Positions 47,776 to 57,985 of a DNA stretch of 64,000 nt are shown here, one piece after another (within the stretch, counting starts at the first letter, position 1; the number at the start of each line of letters is the position of its first letter). Under the pieces are notes generated by a model. The model was not told the origin of the DNA, ran no database searches, and was given only the letters and a program-made list of their open reading frames with translations. The stretch comes from Thermosipho sp. (in: thermotogales) (GTDB lineage Bacteria; Thermotogota; Thermotogae; Thermotogales; Fervidobacteriaceae). Made by a program: the position numbers and the translations under genes. Location: assembly GCA_017656345.1 (NCBI GenBank), contig JACDNZ010000010.1, positions 1 through 64,000 of the forward strand, given 5' to 3'.

Positions 47776-50700
47776 ATGCACAACTTTAATCAAAATGCAG
47801 TAAAGATTTTAGAAGATAGATACCTATTAAAAGACGGTGATGGAAGTATTATTGAAACTCCAGAAGATATGTTAGAAAGAGTTGCAACTGTAGTAAGTAA
47901 AGGTGATGAAAAATTAAAAGAAGAGTTTTTAGAAATAATGAGGGAGTTAAAATTCTTACCGAATAGTCCAACTTTAATGAACGCTGGTGCTAAGTTAGGT
48001 CAACTTTCAGCTTGTTTTGTTGTACCAGTAGAAGATAGTATGCATAGTATTTATAAAGCTATACACGACCAAGCAATTATTCAAAAGACAGGTGGAGGAA
48101 CAGGATTTAATTTCTCTAAATTATCAGAGAAAGACGCATTTTTAACAACAAGTCAAGGTAGAGCAAGTGGACCTATAAGTTTTATGAAAGTGTTTAATGA
48201 GTCTAGTAGAACTGTAGAACAAGGTGGAAAACGTAGAGGGGCTAATATGGGAATTTTAGAAGCCGACCATTTTGATATTTTTGATTTTATAGAAGCAAAA
48301 AATGTTAAGTATTGTGATGTTTGTAATACAAAAATGGGAAGAAATCAATTTGAATGTCCTAATTGTGGGAGATATATTCCAGAAGATACAACATTAAACT
48401 ATTTTAACTTATCAGTAGGTATAAATGACGAATTTATACAAAAAGCTATAAATTTAGTTGAAAAAGGGATTGATAGTGATTGGGTTTTAAGAAGTAGACG
48501 TGACCCTAATAAAATTAAAGTAGTTAAGTTTAGTGATTTATGGAAGAAGATTGTTTTTTATGCTTGGTATAGTGGAGAGCCTGGATTAATAAATTTAAGT
48601 GAGATAAATAGACATAACCCTATACCTACAGAGCCGATAGACGCTACTAATCCATGTGTTGTAGGAGATACTTTAGTCCAAACAGTAGAAGGAGAAATAC
48701 CAATAAAAGATTTAGTTGGTAAAGAAATTGATGTATATTGTATGAATGAAAAAGGTGAGTTAACAATATCTAGGGCATATAATATTAGAAAAACTAGAGA
48801 AAATGCAGAGTTAGTTAAAGTTGTTACAACTAGAGGTGAAATTATTTGTACTCCAGACCATAAATTTTATACTAAAAATAGAGGTTGGGTAGAAGCTAAA
48901 GATTTAAACCCTAAAGATAAAATTGTAGGTTTGAATAGAAAAATGAAAAACGAGAAATATTGTGCTGTAGGATTGACAGGTACAGAATATATATCAGAGC
49001 ATAGATTTATTATGAGCCATTATGAGGATATTGAAGGTAAAGACGTTCATCATATAGATGGCAATACATTAAATAATGTAAAATCTAATTTAGAAGTAAT
49101 AGAACATGGTAAACATTCAGTATTGTCAAATAAAGGGCATATTGATTGGAGTATTAGAAATGAAAAAGGTCAATTTGTACGAAAGCCTGTAAAAAAAGAG
49201 AAGGATAAACTTACATTGAATAGACCTATAGGGGCTAATTTAAGAGTTAAAGAAGTTATTTATTTAGATTATAAAGAGGACGTTTATGATTTAACTGTAG
49301 AAAATTATCATAATTTTATAGCTAACGGTGTTGTTATTCACAACTGTGGTGAACAACCTCTAAGACCTTACGAAAGTTGTAATTTAGGAAGTATTAATTT
49401 AGATAGATTAACTGACATGGAAGGTAATTTAGATTTTAAAGAATTAGAAAGAGTAACAAGATTAGCAGTAGACTTTTTGGATAATGTAATAGATGTAAAT
49501 AAATATCCTCTAAAAGAAATTGAAGAAAGTACTAAGCAAACAAGAAATATAGGTTTGGGTGTAATGGGATTAGCTAGAATGTTACAGAAGATGGAGATAC
49601 CTTATGATAGCCCAGAAGGTAGAGCTAAAGTAAAGGAAGTTTTAGAAATAATACAATATTTTGCTGATGACCAAAGTATGTATAGAGCAAGAAAATATGG
49701 TAATTTCCCACTATATGAAAAAAGTGTTTATGCAGAACAAGGAATACCAATGAGAAACGCTACAAGAACTACAGTAGCACCTACAGGAAGTATAGGAACA
49801 TTAGCTAATACAAGTGGTGGTATTGAGCCAGATTTTACACATAGATTTACTAGAATAGTTAATCAAGGAGATGAAGAAAAAGAATTTAAAATAGTAGTAG
49901 AAAACCCAGTTTTAGTTGCTAAATTAAAGAAATACAACTTATATTCAGAGGAATTAATGAAAGAGATTGAAGAAAATGGAGGAATGTTACCAGAGAACCC
50001 TAAAGCTTTAGTAGGTTATCCAGCTAGTGTATATGATTTATATAAACATCTTAGAGAAGTATTTAAAACTGCAAATGAAATAAGTGTTGAAGGTCATATT
50101 GATATGTTGATAGCAGTTCAATCAGTTATAAATAATGCAGTATCTAAAACTATAAATCTACCTAATGAAGCAACTGTAAAAGAAGTAGAGGAAGCTTTTA
50201 TTAGAATGATAAAAGGTGGTGCTAAAGGGGTTACTGTTTACAGATATGGAAGTAGAAAGTTCCAACCTTTAGTTACTAATAAAAAACAAGAAGAGAAGAA
50301 AGAAGAGAAAAAAGCTACCTCTAAGAAAGAAGGTTATATTGAGCCACCTAGAGATAATTTACCTTCTATAAAAAGAAGATTATATACAGGCTGTGGTAAG
50401 TTGTACTTACATGCAGATTATGACCCAGAAACAGGCGATATAAAAGAAGTATTTATAGATAAAGGTAGTGAAGGTGGTTGTAAGATATTCACTAAAGCAA
50501 CAAGTAGATTGTTAAGTGTTGCAATACGTGGAGGAATACCTTTAGATATTTTAGTAGAGCAATTAAATTCTGCTGGTAGCTGTCCTTCATATCAATACGC
50601 TAGAGGTAAAGGAAAGAAAGTAAGTCCCGGAATGAGTTGCCCTTCTGCAATAGGTAAAGAATTAGTAAGATTACAGAAAGAGTTACATGAGAAATTTAGT

Positions 50701-50895
50701 GATTATACAGTAAAGGAAGTAAAAGAGAATGAGTCTATAACGATAGACCCTACTAAAACTTCTAAAGTTATATTAAAGGTGAAAGAAGAAAAAGAAGTAG
50801 AAGATGAAACAATGAAGTGTCCAGAATGTGGTGCTAAATTATTACCTATAAGTGGTTGTGTTACTTGCCCAGAGTGTGGTTACAGTAAATGTTAA
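47776..50895 (+). CDS. nrdJ: Adenosylcobalamin-dependent (class II) ribonucleotide reductase, intein-containing
   Basis: Reduces ribonucleotides for DNA synthesis with B12 instead of a separate radical subunit. 1039 residues precursor, ~809 after intein removal. SPTLMNAG (~65), GGGTGFNFS, the [20 protein letters not shown] active-site region, [19 protein letters not shown] and C-terminal redox/zinc CPECGAKL ... [10 protein letters not shown] second zinc site [20 protein letters not shown] lies near residues 180-200. A class II enzyme works with or without oxygen, which fits an anaerobic host. Confidence 0.94.
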   Translation: MHNFNQNAVKILEDRYLLKDGDGSIIETPEDMLERVATVVSKGDEKLKEEFLEIMRELKFLPNSPTLMNAGAKLGQLSACFVVPVEDSMHSIYKAIHDQAIIQKTGGGTGFNFSKLSEKDAFLTTSQGRASGPISFMKVFNESSRTVEQGGKRRGANMGILEADHFDIFDFIEAKNVKYCDVCNTKMGRNQFECPNCGRYIPEDTTLNYFNLSVGINDEFIQKAINLVEKGIDSDWVLRSRRDPNKIKVVKFSDLWKKIVFYAWYSGEPGLINLSEINRHNPIPTEPIDATNPCVVGDTLVQTVEGEIPIKDLVGKEIDVYCMNEKGELTISRAYNIRKTRENAELVKVVTTRGEIICTPDHKFYTKNRGWVEAKDLNPKDKIVGLNRKMKNEKYCAVGLTGTEYISEHRFIMSHYEDIEGKDVHHIDGNTLNNVKSNLEVIEHGKHSVLSNKGHIDWSIRNEKGQFVRKPVKKEKDKLTLNRPIGANLRVKEVIYLDYKEDVYDLTVENYHNFIANGVVIHNCGEQPLRPYESCNLGSINLDRLTDMEGNLDFKELERVTRLAVDFLDNVIDVNKYPLKEIEESTKQTRNIGLGVMGLARMLQKMEIPYDSPEGRAKVKEVLEIIQYFADDQSMYRARKYGNFPLYEKSVYAEQGIPMRNATRTTVAPTGSIGTLANTSGGIEPDFTHRFTRIVNQGDEEKEFKIVVENPVLVAKLKKYNLYSEELMKEIEENGGMLPENPKALVGYPASVYDLYKHLREVFKTANEISVEGHIDMLIAVQSVINNAVSKTINLPNEATVKEVEEAFIRMIKGGAKGVTVYRYGSRKFQPLVTNKKQEEKKEEKKATSKKEGYIEPPRDNLPSIKRRLYTGCGKLYLHADYDPETGDIKEVFIDKGSEGGCKIFTKATSRLLSVAIRGGIPLDILVEQLNSAGSCPSYQYARGKGKKVSPGMSCPSAIGKELVRLQKELHEKFSDYTVKEVKENESITIDPTKTSKVILKVKEEKEVEDETMKCPECGAKLLPISGCVTCPECGYSKC
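48655..49344 (+). mobile_element. Intein in NrdJ with HNH-like homing endonuclease
   Basis: 230 residues (294-523 of the precursor). Starts at Cys in [10 protein letters not shown] after ATNP, has block [17 protein letters not shown], an HNH-type insertion (EHRFIMSH ... [12 protein letters not shown]), and ends [16 protein letters not shown] before the +1 Cys of CGEQPL. All splicing residues (Cys1, His-Asn end, Cys+1) are present. The site ATNP/CGEQPL is a known intein location in ribonucleotide reductases. Confidence 0.95.
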
Positions 50896-50897
50896 TT

Positions 50898-50921
50898 AGA
50901 GGGGTTATACCCCTCTTTTAT
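50898..50921 (+). terminator. Terminator after nrdJ
   Basis: AGAGGGG (50898-50904) pairs with CCCCTCT (50910-50916), then TTTATA. Confidence 0.85.
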
Positions 50922-50947
50922 AATAAAATAAGAGGCGGTGTTATTTT

Positions 50948-51205
50948 ATGTTTAATTTTATAGTAGTATGGACATTAGTATCTTTAACTGTTTGGCTTTT
51001 TGTAATACTAGAAAGGTATTGTTATAATGATAATTTAAAAGTGACTAGATTAGATATTGTTATTATGTTTTTAACATTACCCGGTGCTTTAGTTATTTTT
51101 GCAATATTAGGTTTTATAGCTATTTTATTATGTTTAGTAGATAAATTTGTAACAACTAAATTATGGGTATGGCTTAATGAACCAGTAATTAAGAATAAAA
51201 AATAA
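50948..51205 (+). CDS. Membrane protein with two transmembrane segments
   Basis: 85 residues: helices ~3-21 and 41-66, short charged ends. Not recognised. Upstream site AGAGGCGG. Confidence 0.62.
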   Translation: MFNFIVVWTLVSLTVWLFVILERYCYNDNLKVTRLDIVIMFLTLPGALVIFAILGFIAILLCLVDKFVTTKLWVWLNEPVIKNKK

Positions 51206-51221
51206 AGGAGGACTTTACATT

Positions 51222-51773
51222 ATGAAGTTAATCTTAATTAATGGTGAATCTAAAAGCGGTAAAAATACTGTAGCTAAAATGATGTATGAGAAATTAAGTA
51301 GAATTGTAGGCGAAGAAAGAGTTTTAATAATAGAAAATGCAAATAAAGTAAAAGAATTAGCTATAGAATTTTTTAATTGGAACAATATAAAAGACGAAAA
51401 AGGAAAGCAGTTATTGATAGATATAACAAATACAGGCTATAATTATAACCCAACTTTCTGGGAAGAAAAGACTTTAAGGTCAATATTGTATTATACAGAA
51501 ACTATCTCACCTTTAGATTATGTAATAATACCAGATTGGAGATATGAAAATACTTATAATTATTTTAGTCAAAATCCATTAATAGAGTCAGTAAAAACTA
51601 TTAGAGTTGAAAGACCGAATTATGATAATGGTTATTCTGATAAAATAAAGAATGATTTATCAGAAATAGGTTTAAGAAATTTTAATTTTGACGCTTATAT
51701 AATTAATTGTGGTGATTTAGAAGAGTTAGAAGAGAAAGTTGATATTGCATTAGATATGATAAGAGGGTGGTAA
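51222..51773 (+). CDS. Deoxynucleoside monophosphate kinase-like P-loop protein
   Basis: 183 residues. NGESKSGKNTVAKMM (7-21) is the P-loop, IPDWRYENTYNYF the substrate/LID-like segment and TIRVERPNYDN the closing strand, as in T4-type dNMP kinases. Fits the dNTP module. Confidence 0.78.
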   Translation: MKLILINGESKSGKNTVAKMMYEKLSRIVGEERVLIIENANKVKELAIEFFNWNNIKDEKGKQLLIDITNTGYNYNPTFWEEKTLRSILYYTETISPLDYVIIPDWRYENTYNYFSQNPLIESVKTIRVERPNYDNGYSDKIKNDLSEIGLRNFNFDAYIINCGDLEELEEKVDIALDMIRGW

Positions 51774-51776
51774 TAA

Positions 51777-52103
51777 ATGAAGCATAAAGTAGTAATTACT
51801 GAAAAGAATGGAGAAAAGAGAAATATAGGATATTATGATGATGAAAAGAATGAGTTTGTAACTTTAAGAGATAATGGTAAACATTTATTAAGAAAATATA
51901 ATGCTTGGGCTATAGATAAAAAGTTACTAGAAGAACTTTTAGCCCCTAAAAATACTACAATTATAATAAAAGACACTAAAAATAGAAAAGCTTATAAAAT
52001 AAATGCTAAAGAGTTTTTAGAGAAAGGAAGAGAAGTAGATTTTCACCAACACAGGAAGCAAATTTATCTAAATATAAATAGTTTTGAAGTCACCAAGTAT
52101 TGA
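51777..52103 (+). CDS. Hypothetical protein
   Basis: 108 residues, ATG directly after the kinase stop. Basic, alpha/beta. Ends within a terminator. Not recognised. Confidence 0.65.
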   Translation: MKHKVVITEKNGEKRNIGYYDDEKNEFVTLRDNGKHLLRKYNAWAIDKKLLEELLAPKNTTIIIKDTKNRKAYKINAKEFLEKGREVDFHQHRKQIYLNINSFEVTKY

Positions 52104-52136
52104 AACTAGGGGTTTGACATACTCCTAGTTTTATTT
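52103..52136 (+). terminator. Terminator overlapping the next promoter
   Basis: AAACTAGG (52103-52110) pairs with CCTAGTTT (52124-52131) around a 13-nt loop that contains TTGACA; TTATTTT follows. Confidence 0.7.
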
Positions 52137-52142
52137 TATAAT
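52114..52142 (+). promoter_or_regulatory. Consensus promoter inside the terminator
   Basis: TTGACA (52114-52119), 17-nt spacer, TATAAT (52137-52142). Confidence 0.85.
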
Positions 52143-52183
52143 ATTAATGTAATACAATTTTTATACATGAAAGGGGTTGTTAT

Positions 52184-52387
52184 ATGAGAGAGTTTAATTT
52201 TCAACAAGCATTTATGGCTTTAGAAAGAGGTAAAACAATTCAAAGTCTATTATCAGAAAATAAATTCAAAAAGATAGGTAACGATTATTATGTAGCAGGT
52301 ATTAGAGATAAAGAATTTAGATTAGTTAAATTAGATGAAGGATTGTTTACATCTGGAGAAATTCAATGCACATGGTTTGTTTTCTAA
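52184..52387 (+). CDS. Small protein, faintly DUF2829-like
   Basis: 67 residues. FNFQQAFMALERGKTI resembles the opening of DUF2829 proteins (the family of anti-Thoeris Tad2), but the conserved Trp-containing middle is absent, so relation is doubtful. Own consensus promoter. Confidence 0.55.
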   Translation: MREFNFQQAFMALERGKTIQSLLSENKFKKIGNDYYVAGIRDKEFRLVKLDEGLFTSGEIQCTWFVF

Positions 52388-52420
52388 ATTAAAAGCTGTA
52401 TGTAATTAAGGAGGGTTGTA

Positions 52421-53812
52421 ATGAAGATAATAAAACAGAATAATAATTTTATTAATGAAGTTACTGGAGAAATAATAGAACCTAAATTTAGTCATTTTAC
52501 CTCTAAACAAGATTATTTAGACGCAGGAATAAAACCTATAGAGCCTATGACAGCGCAAGAAGAGAAAAAAGAAGAAAAGTTAGAGCAGATATTACAAAGC
52601 AATAGTGGTTATTATGTAGAAGAAAAATTAGATGGAACACGTGCTACAATACATTTCTTTAAAGACCATGCAAGAGTATTTAGTCGTAGAATAAGTAAGA
52701 AAACTGGTTGGTATGTAGAGAATACTGATTTACTCCCACATATAAGAGAAATTGCTATACCAGAATTAGAAGGTACTATAATTGACGGAGAGATGTATAT
52801 TCCAGATAGACCTTTTAAAGATGTATCAAGTACATTAAACTGTTTATGGGATAAAGCAATAGATAGACAGTTAGAGTTAGGTTTTATCCATTTAAAAGCT
52901 TTTGATATTTTATACTATAAAGGTATTAATATAAAACAAATGCCACTATGGAAGAGAAAACAATATTTACATGATGTAGTAGAGATATTAAAATCTAATG
53001 GTATGTATTTTATAGATGAAATAAAATATTCTGATGATAAAATGAAGATAAAGGTAACCACTAAATTGATAAAATTAATGAATAAAGATAGTTTTAATGA
53101 GAAATATCCGACTTTAGCTAAAGAAATTTATTCAAATAGTAAAGTCCCACCATTCGCAGGATTAGAATTATTAGTATCAAAGAAAGCATATTATGAATAT
53201 ATTGTAGCTTTAGGTGGAGAAGGTGTTATATTAAAGAATAAAGAAGGTAAATATTATCATAAAAGAACTAAAGAGTATATTAAAGTTAAGAAATTTGATA
53301 CTTGGGATTGTGTAATTATAGATTATGTAGAACCTACAATGTTGTATGAAGGTAAGACATTAAAAGAAGGAGGTACTTGGGATTATTGGGTTGACGCAGA
53401 AGATGATAGTTTAGTAGTACACAAATCTTTAACTTTAAAACAAGCAGATGATGAAGGATTAATACCAGTAACAAAATTTTATGCAAATGATTGGATTGGT
53501 GCTATTAAATATGGTGTAGTAATTACTGACGAAGAATTAGAAGAATGGAAGAAAAAGAACCCTAAAGAGAAGCCAGAAGTTGTTGTAATAGATGATTATA
53601 AAATATTATGTGTTGGTGAAACAAGTGGAATGACCGAAGAAATAAGAGAGAAAATTAGTAATAATAAAGAAGAGTATTTAGGTAAAGTCATAGAAGTAAA
53701 AGCACAAGAAGTAATAAAGAAAACAGGTAAACTAAGACACCCTCAATTTTTACGAATAAGAGAAGATAAAGATTTAAGTCAATGTATATGGAAAGACCAT
53801 ATAAGAGAATAA
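52421..53812 (+). CDS. ATP-dependent DNA ligase
   Basis: Seals nicks in phage DNA. 463 residues. Motif I EEKLDGTR with nucleophile K69, motif III-like LEGTIIDGEMYIP, motif IV GGEGVILKN, motif V EYIKVKKF and an OB-type C-terminal domain. Larger than T7 ligase owing to an insertion around 165-235. ATG after AAGGAGGG. Confidence 0.9.
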   Translation: MKIIKQNNNFINEVTGEIIEPKFSHFTSKQDYLDAGIKPIEPMTAQEEKKEEKLEQILQSNSGYYVEEKLDGTRATIHFFKDHARVFSRRISKKTGWYVENTDLLPHIREIAIPELEGTIIDGEMYIPDRPFKDVSSTLNCLWDKAIDRQLELGFIHLKAFDILYYKGINIKQMPLWKRKQYLHDVVEILKSNGMYFIDEIKYSDDKMKIKVTTKLIKLMNKDSFNEKYPTLAKEIYSNSKVPPFAGLELLVSKKAYYEYIVALGGEGVILKNKEGKYYHKRTKEYIKVKKFDTWDCVIIDYVEPTMLYEGKTLKEGGTWDYWVDAEDDSLVVHKSLTLKQADDEGLIPVTKFYANDWIGAIKYGVVITDEELEEWKKKNPKEKPEVVVIDDYKILCVGETSGMTEEIREKISNNKEEYLGKVIEVKAQEVIKKTGKLRHPQFLRIREDKDLSQCIWKDHIRE

Positions 53813-53826
53813 TAAGGAGGTATTTT

Positions 53827-54036
53827 ATGAAAGATGTATTAATTTTTATTGCAGGTTTAATTTTTGCGTTTGCTATTAATTCACTTGTATTATTAATATT
53901 TTCATTACCTTTAACCTTTTTATATAATTTAGTTGCTAATAATTTTGGCTGGATAAATTTAAGTTATTTAAAAGTGTTTATTATTTTATGGATTTTAACA
54001 TTATTGAATATGTTATTTAGACCTTCAAGTAACTAG
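53827..54036 (+). CDS. Small membrane protein
   Basis: 69 residues, ATG 53827 after AAGGAGG. Two hydrophobic helices (~4-33, 46-60). Upstream in-frame codons overlap the ligase gene and are not needed. Not recognised. Confidence 0.6.
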   Translation: MKDVLIFIAGLIFAFAINSLVLLIFSLPLTFLYNLVANNFGWINLSYLKVFIILWILTLLNMLFRPSSN

Positions 54037-54066
54037 CTGGATAAAAAATGAATAATGTAGTACAAT

Positions 54067-54107
54067 AAGGGTAGATACAAGTATGAGTATCTACCCTTTC
54101 TTTTTGC
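54067..54107 (+). terminator. Strong terminator before the packaging module
   Basis: AAGGGTAGATAC (54067-54078) pairs with GTATCTACCCTT (54087-54098), then TCTTTTT. Confidence 0.93.
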
Positions 54108-54143
54108 CTAACGTGGAAATTAACATACTAGGAGGTGAAGTAT

Positions 54144-55805
54144 TTGAATAGAGAACTTAGACGTAAAATGAGAAGAGTACTAAAAAGATTTAGTAGTAAA
54201 GTATTAATAAAAGCTAATGCACAGGGCAATAAAATTTCTACAACAGAGTTAGTTAATTTAATATTTAATTTTTTACCTTTATATTCTGGTATAAAGTTTT
54301 ACCCATATCAAGAGCAATTTTCTAAAAGAATTATACGAAGTATACTAGAGAATGACGGTGCTGAAATAACAGCTTTATTTAGCCGACAAAGTGGTAAATC
54401 AGAAACTATAGCCACTACAACAGGTGGGTTGATGATTATATTACCTAAATTAGCTAATATGCCTATGTTTGCTAACGATAAAAGACTACAGATGTTTAAA
54501 GACGGTTTATGGGTTGGCATATTTGCCCCTAGTCAAAGACAAGCACAAATAACTTATAACAGAATAAAGTCTAGGATACAATCTAGAAATGCACAAGCAG
54601 TATTAGCTGACCCAGATTTTAATTTAGAATTTAGTACATCTAATGGTCAAACAGTTGCTTTAACAAATGGTAGTTTTGCTACAGCTATTTCTGCTTCTGA
54701 TGGAAGTAATATAGAGGGTGAAAGTTTTAAATTATTAATTTTAGAAGAGTGCCAAGATATTTCAGATTTTAAAATCCGTAAAAGTATTCTTCCTATGGGT
54801 TCAGCTTATAACTCTACAGTTGTAAAAATAGGTACTGCTACAACATTTAAAGGAGATTTTTATGAGTCTATACAAAGAAATAAAAAAGACTATGAGAGAG
54901 GTAAAAGTAGATATAAAAATCATTTTGAATATAACTATAAAGTAGTAATGAAATACAATCCTAAATATGAAAAGTATGTAATGAAGCAAAAATATAGATT
55001 AGGGGAATTTTCTGATGAATTTAGAATGTCTTATAACCTAGAGTGGATACTTGAAAGAGGTATGTTTATAGATATAGATAAATTTGAAAAATTATGTTGT
55101 GTACCAGATTTAGGAAGAGTACCTTATGATAAAACTAAAAATCACGTAGCAGGTATAGATTTAGCTAAAAAAGAAGACAGTACAGTTGTAACTATAGTTG
55201 AAGTTGATTGGGAAAACCCTGTTGTAGTTGAAAAATCAGATAGTGTAGATGTACCAGATTTTATTGCATATGAAGTTACATTAAAAGATTGGTTAGAAAT
55301 ACAAGGAACTGATTATAACGAACAATATTATATAATTATGGATTATCTTAAAAACTTTAATATTAGCCGACTTGTAATAGACGCAACAGCAGAGGGAAGT
55401 ATGGCAGATAGATTAAGAGCAAATTTACCTTACGAAGTTATACCCTTTGTATTTAGTTCAGTAGCAAAATCAGATTTATATAAACATTTTGATAGAGAGA
55501 TAAAAGCAGGTAGAATTAAAATTCCTGCTAATGAGGAAACTAAAAAGACTAGAGAATATAAAAAATTTATACAACAAATGACCGAATTACAAAAAGATTA
55601 TAGAGGACAAATACTTGTAGTATCACACCCACCACAAAGAGGTGCACATGATGACTTCCCAGATTCACTAGCTTTAGCAGTATGGGGTGCTAAAGAAGAG
55701 GGTACTACTAGAATAGAAGTAGTAAATAATAATCATTTTATATCAAAAAGTGATTTGAATAGATTTTATTTAGGAAGAAATAGATTAACTGCTAGAAGGA
55801 GGTAA
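54144..55805 (+). CDS. terL: Terminase large subunit
   Basis: Packaging motor and nuclease. 553 residues: Walker A SRQSGKS (80-86), Walker B LILEEC (~198-203), coupling motif GTATTFKG, then RNase-H-type nuclease with GIDLAKKEDST (Asp339), LVIDATAEG and late DDFPDSLALAVWG. TTG 54144 seven nt after AGGAGGTG; GTG 54135 overlaps the site. No recognisable small subunit precedes it. Confidence 0.93.
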   Translation: MNRELRRKMRRVLKRFSSKVLIKANAQGNKISTTELVNLIFNFLPLYSGIKFYPYQEQFSKRIIRSILENDGAEITALFSRQSGKSETIATTTGGLMIILPKLANMPMFANDKRLQMFKDGLWVGIFAPSQRQAQITYNRIKSRIQSRNAQAVLADPDFNLEFSTSNGQTVALTNGSFATAISASDGSNIEGESFKLLILEECQDISDFKIRKSILPMGSAYNSTVVKIGTATTFKGDFYESIQRNKKDYERGKSRYKNHFEYNYKVVMKYNPKYEKYVMKQKYRLGEFSDEFRMSYNLEWILERGMFIDIDKFEKLCCVPDLGRVPYDKTKNHVAGIDLAKKEDSTVVTIVEVDWENPVVVEKSDSVDVPDFIAYEVTLKDWLEIQGTDYNEQYYIIMDYLKNFNISRLVIDATAEGSMADRLRANLPYEVIPFVFSSVAKSDLYKHFDREIKAGRIKIPANEETKKTREYKKFIQQMTELQKDYRGQILVVSHPPQRGAHDDFPDSLALAVWGAKEEGTTRIEVVNNNHFISKSDLNRFYLGRNRLTARRR

Positions 55806-55809
55806 TTAA

Positions 55810-57345
55810 ATGGAATTTAAAAGACGTTACAAATTTCAAGATTTAAACACTTTAGGATTACTTTCTCTTCAAAATGAAATTTCGCCAGAAGATACAGTTA
55901 GACTTATGAGAATTTACCAAGCATGGAACTTTTATGATGGCTACCATTGGGAGAATATACCACCACAAGATAAGCCAGAAGTAACAGTAAATTATTGTAG
56001 ACGCTTTGTAGACAAATTTGTAGCTTTTGAATTAGGTAAAGGTTTCTCTATAAAATACCCAGAAAAGATAGAGAAAACTATTGTAACTGAAACAGGTAAG
56101 AATATTGTTCAATATTTAGAAGATATTTGGAAAGCTAATAAAAAGAACTTATTTTGTATAGAATTAGGTCAAAGTAAATCCATAACAGGTGATGGTTGGG
56201 TTCAAGTAAAATTTGAAGAGCCTGGAACTTATCCAGACCCATTCTCTCTATTCCCTAATGGAAGAATAAGAATTTTAGTTATACCGACTAGTATTGTATT
56301 TCCAGAATATGATAAACATGATAAGGATATACTAACTAAAATGACAATAGCTTACCCTATAGAAGTTGAAACTGTAGGAGTTGTAAGTAGAAGAAGAAAA
56401 GTAAAGAAAGTTATATATAAACAAGTATGGACTGATAAAACACTAGAAATTTGGGAAGGTAGTGAGTTAGTATATAGTACTTCTAATAAATATGGTGTTA
56501 TACCTTTTGTGCAAATAAAGAATTTCCCAATAGTAGGTAGAACAGAAGGTTTAGGTGATTTAGAAGATATTATACCTCTAAATGTTGAGTTAAACTTAAA
56601 GAAATCTGATGTATCAGAAATAATAGATTACCATTCAGCCCCAGTTACAGTTGTTTTTGGTGCAAGAATTAGTCAATTAGAAAAAGGTGCTAATAAAATA
56701 TGGGGAGGTTTACCTAAAGACGCTAAAGTAACAAACTTAGAATTAACAGGTGATTTAACTGCAAGTGTAAATTATATAGAAAGTATAAGAAAAGCAATTC
56801 ACGAAATAGGAAGTATACCAGAAGGGGCTTTAGGTAGTGGTATGCATATAAGTAATACTAGTGGTGTAGCACTACAGCTATTAAACTTACCTATTATAGA
56901 AAGAGTTAGAATAAAGAGAATGAGTACTAAAGAAGGTATTGAACAAATAAATAGATTAATATTATTAATTTCTCTAAAAGAAGGGCTGATAACAAAGCCT
57001 AATGATATTTCAAATTACGATTTTTATTCAAGTGAAGTAATATTCCCAGATGTATTACCTAAAGATGAATTAATAGAATTACAGAAGATAGAGCAAGAAA
57101 TGAAGTTAGGTCTAGAAAATAGAGAAGGTGCTATGGAAAGATTGGGTAGAAAAGATATTCAAGCTAAATTAAGATTAATAGATGAAGATAGAATGAGAAA
57201 TCCTCTTATATATGGTTTAGATGAAGAATCAACTTTAGGTGTAAATAAAGAAGGTAAAGAAAAGAAATTAAATAGTGGTCTTACTAATGGAGAAACTGCA
57301 ATAGAGCAAGTTAGAAAAGAGATAAACGGACAGAATAAAGCATAG
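55810..57345 (+). CDS. Portal protein
   Basis: Dodecameric ring at the head vertex. 511 residues of the SPP1 gp6-like family: YDGYHWENIPPQDKPEVTVN, NYCRRFVDKFVAFELGKG, a central YGVIPFVQIKNFPI, LNLKKSDVSEIIDYHSAPV, and IPEGALGSGMHISNTSGVAL. Position after terL with a 4-nt gap supports the call. Confidence 0.9.
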   Translation: MEFKRRYKFQDLNTLGLLSLQNEISPEDTVRLMRIYQAWNFYDGYHWENIPPQDKPEVTVNYCRRFVDKFVAFELGKGFSIKYPEKIEKTIVTETGKNIVQYLEDIWKANKKNLFCIELGQSKSITGDGWVQVKFEEPGTYPDPFSLFPNGRIRILVIPTSIVFPEYDKHDKDILTKMTIAYPIEVETVGVVSRRRKVKKVIYKQVWTDKTLEIWEGSELVYSTSNKYGVIPFVQIKNFPIVGRTEGLGDLEDIIPLNVELNLKKSDVSEIIDYHSAPVTVVFGARISQLEKGANKIWGGLPKDAKVTNLELTGDLTASVNYIESIRKAIHEIGSIPEGALGSGMHISNTSGVALQLLNLPIIERVRIKRMSTKEGIEQINRLILLISLKEGLITKPNDISNYDFYSSEVIFPDVLPKDELIELQKIEQEMKLGLENREGAMERLGRKDIQAKLRLIDEDRMRNPLIYGLDEESTLGVNKEGKEKKLNSGLTNGETAIEQVRKEINGQNKA

Positions 57346-57359
57346 CGTGGTGAAACCCC

Positions 57360-57707
57360 TTGCCTAAAGAAAAGTATTTAGTAAAAGACCTGCCTATTAT
57401 ATATAGAAAAGAAAATTTTGTAGTATATAGAAAATATAATATGGATTTTATAGTCCACAATATTAATTTACCTTTTAATAAGGGTCATACTCATATAAAA
57501 AGTTATAAATTTAGTATAGATATAATCAATTATATTTTAGAGGAAAGAATACCTTATAATTTAACTTATAGTCAGTTAAAATCTATGTTAAGGATTAGTA
57601 CTAATGAAAGATTTAAAAGTAAAATACGTTGTTTAATGATAAGAAAACACAGAAAAAATAAACAAAGGTATAGAAATAAATCTCAACAAATACCCAGTAA
57701 TAGATAA
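57360..57707 (+). CDS. Basic hypothetical protein
   Basis: 115 residues, TTG start. FIVHNINLPFNKGHTHIKSY then a very basic tail (RKHRKNKQRYRNKSQ). Lies between portal and scaffold; could be a small head or DNA-binding protein. Not recognised. Confidence 0.6.
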   Translation: MPKEKYLVKDLPIIYRKENFVVYRKYNMDFIVHNINLPFNKGHTHIKSYKFSIDIINYILEERIPYNLTYSQLKSMLRISTNERFKSKIRCLMIRKHRKNKQRYRNKSQQIPSNR

Positions 57708-57723
57708 AATTTAATTAAAAGGG

Positions 57724-57752
57724 TTACAATTACTAAATTCCTATGTTATTAT
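57724..57752 (+). promoter_or_regulatory. Possible promoter before the scaffold/capsid genes
   Basis: TTACAA (57724-57729), 17-nt spacer, TATTAT (57747-57752). The -35 is weak; alternative is a phage-sigma promoter. Confidence 0.35.
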
Positions 57753-57830
57753 AAGGGTGAAGAGTAGTAAAAATGTAGGACTATAACGTGGCAAAATTTA
57801 TAAATAAAATATTATTAGGAGGTGCTTTAC

Positions 57831-57953
57831 ATGATAAAAGTAAAAGCAGGAATAACAGACCCTTATTTAAAAGAACAAAAAATATCTAAAATTCACAAGA
57901 GTAGACACGTAACTCAAAGAGGTTACACTTCAAAAAATACTAATATAAAATAA
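57831..57953 (+). CDS. Small basic hypothetical protein
   Basis: 40 residues, ATG 57831 after AGGAGG, stop TAA 57951-57953. Lys/Arg/His-rich (KEQKISKIHKSRHVTQRGYT). Not recognised; between portal and scaffold. Confidence 0.55.
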   Translation: MIKVKAGITDPYLKEQKISKIHKSRHVTQRGYTSKNTNIK

Positions 57954-57985
57954 TAATTAAAACTAATAAGGAGGTAGAATTAATT

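Noticed and set aside
52184..52387. Anti-Thoeris Tad2 (DUF2829) protein
   Set aside because: Only the opening FxxAxxALxxGK-like pattern fits; the conserved core is missing.
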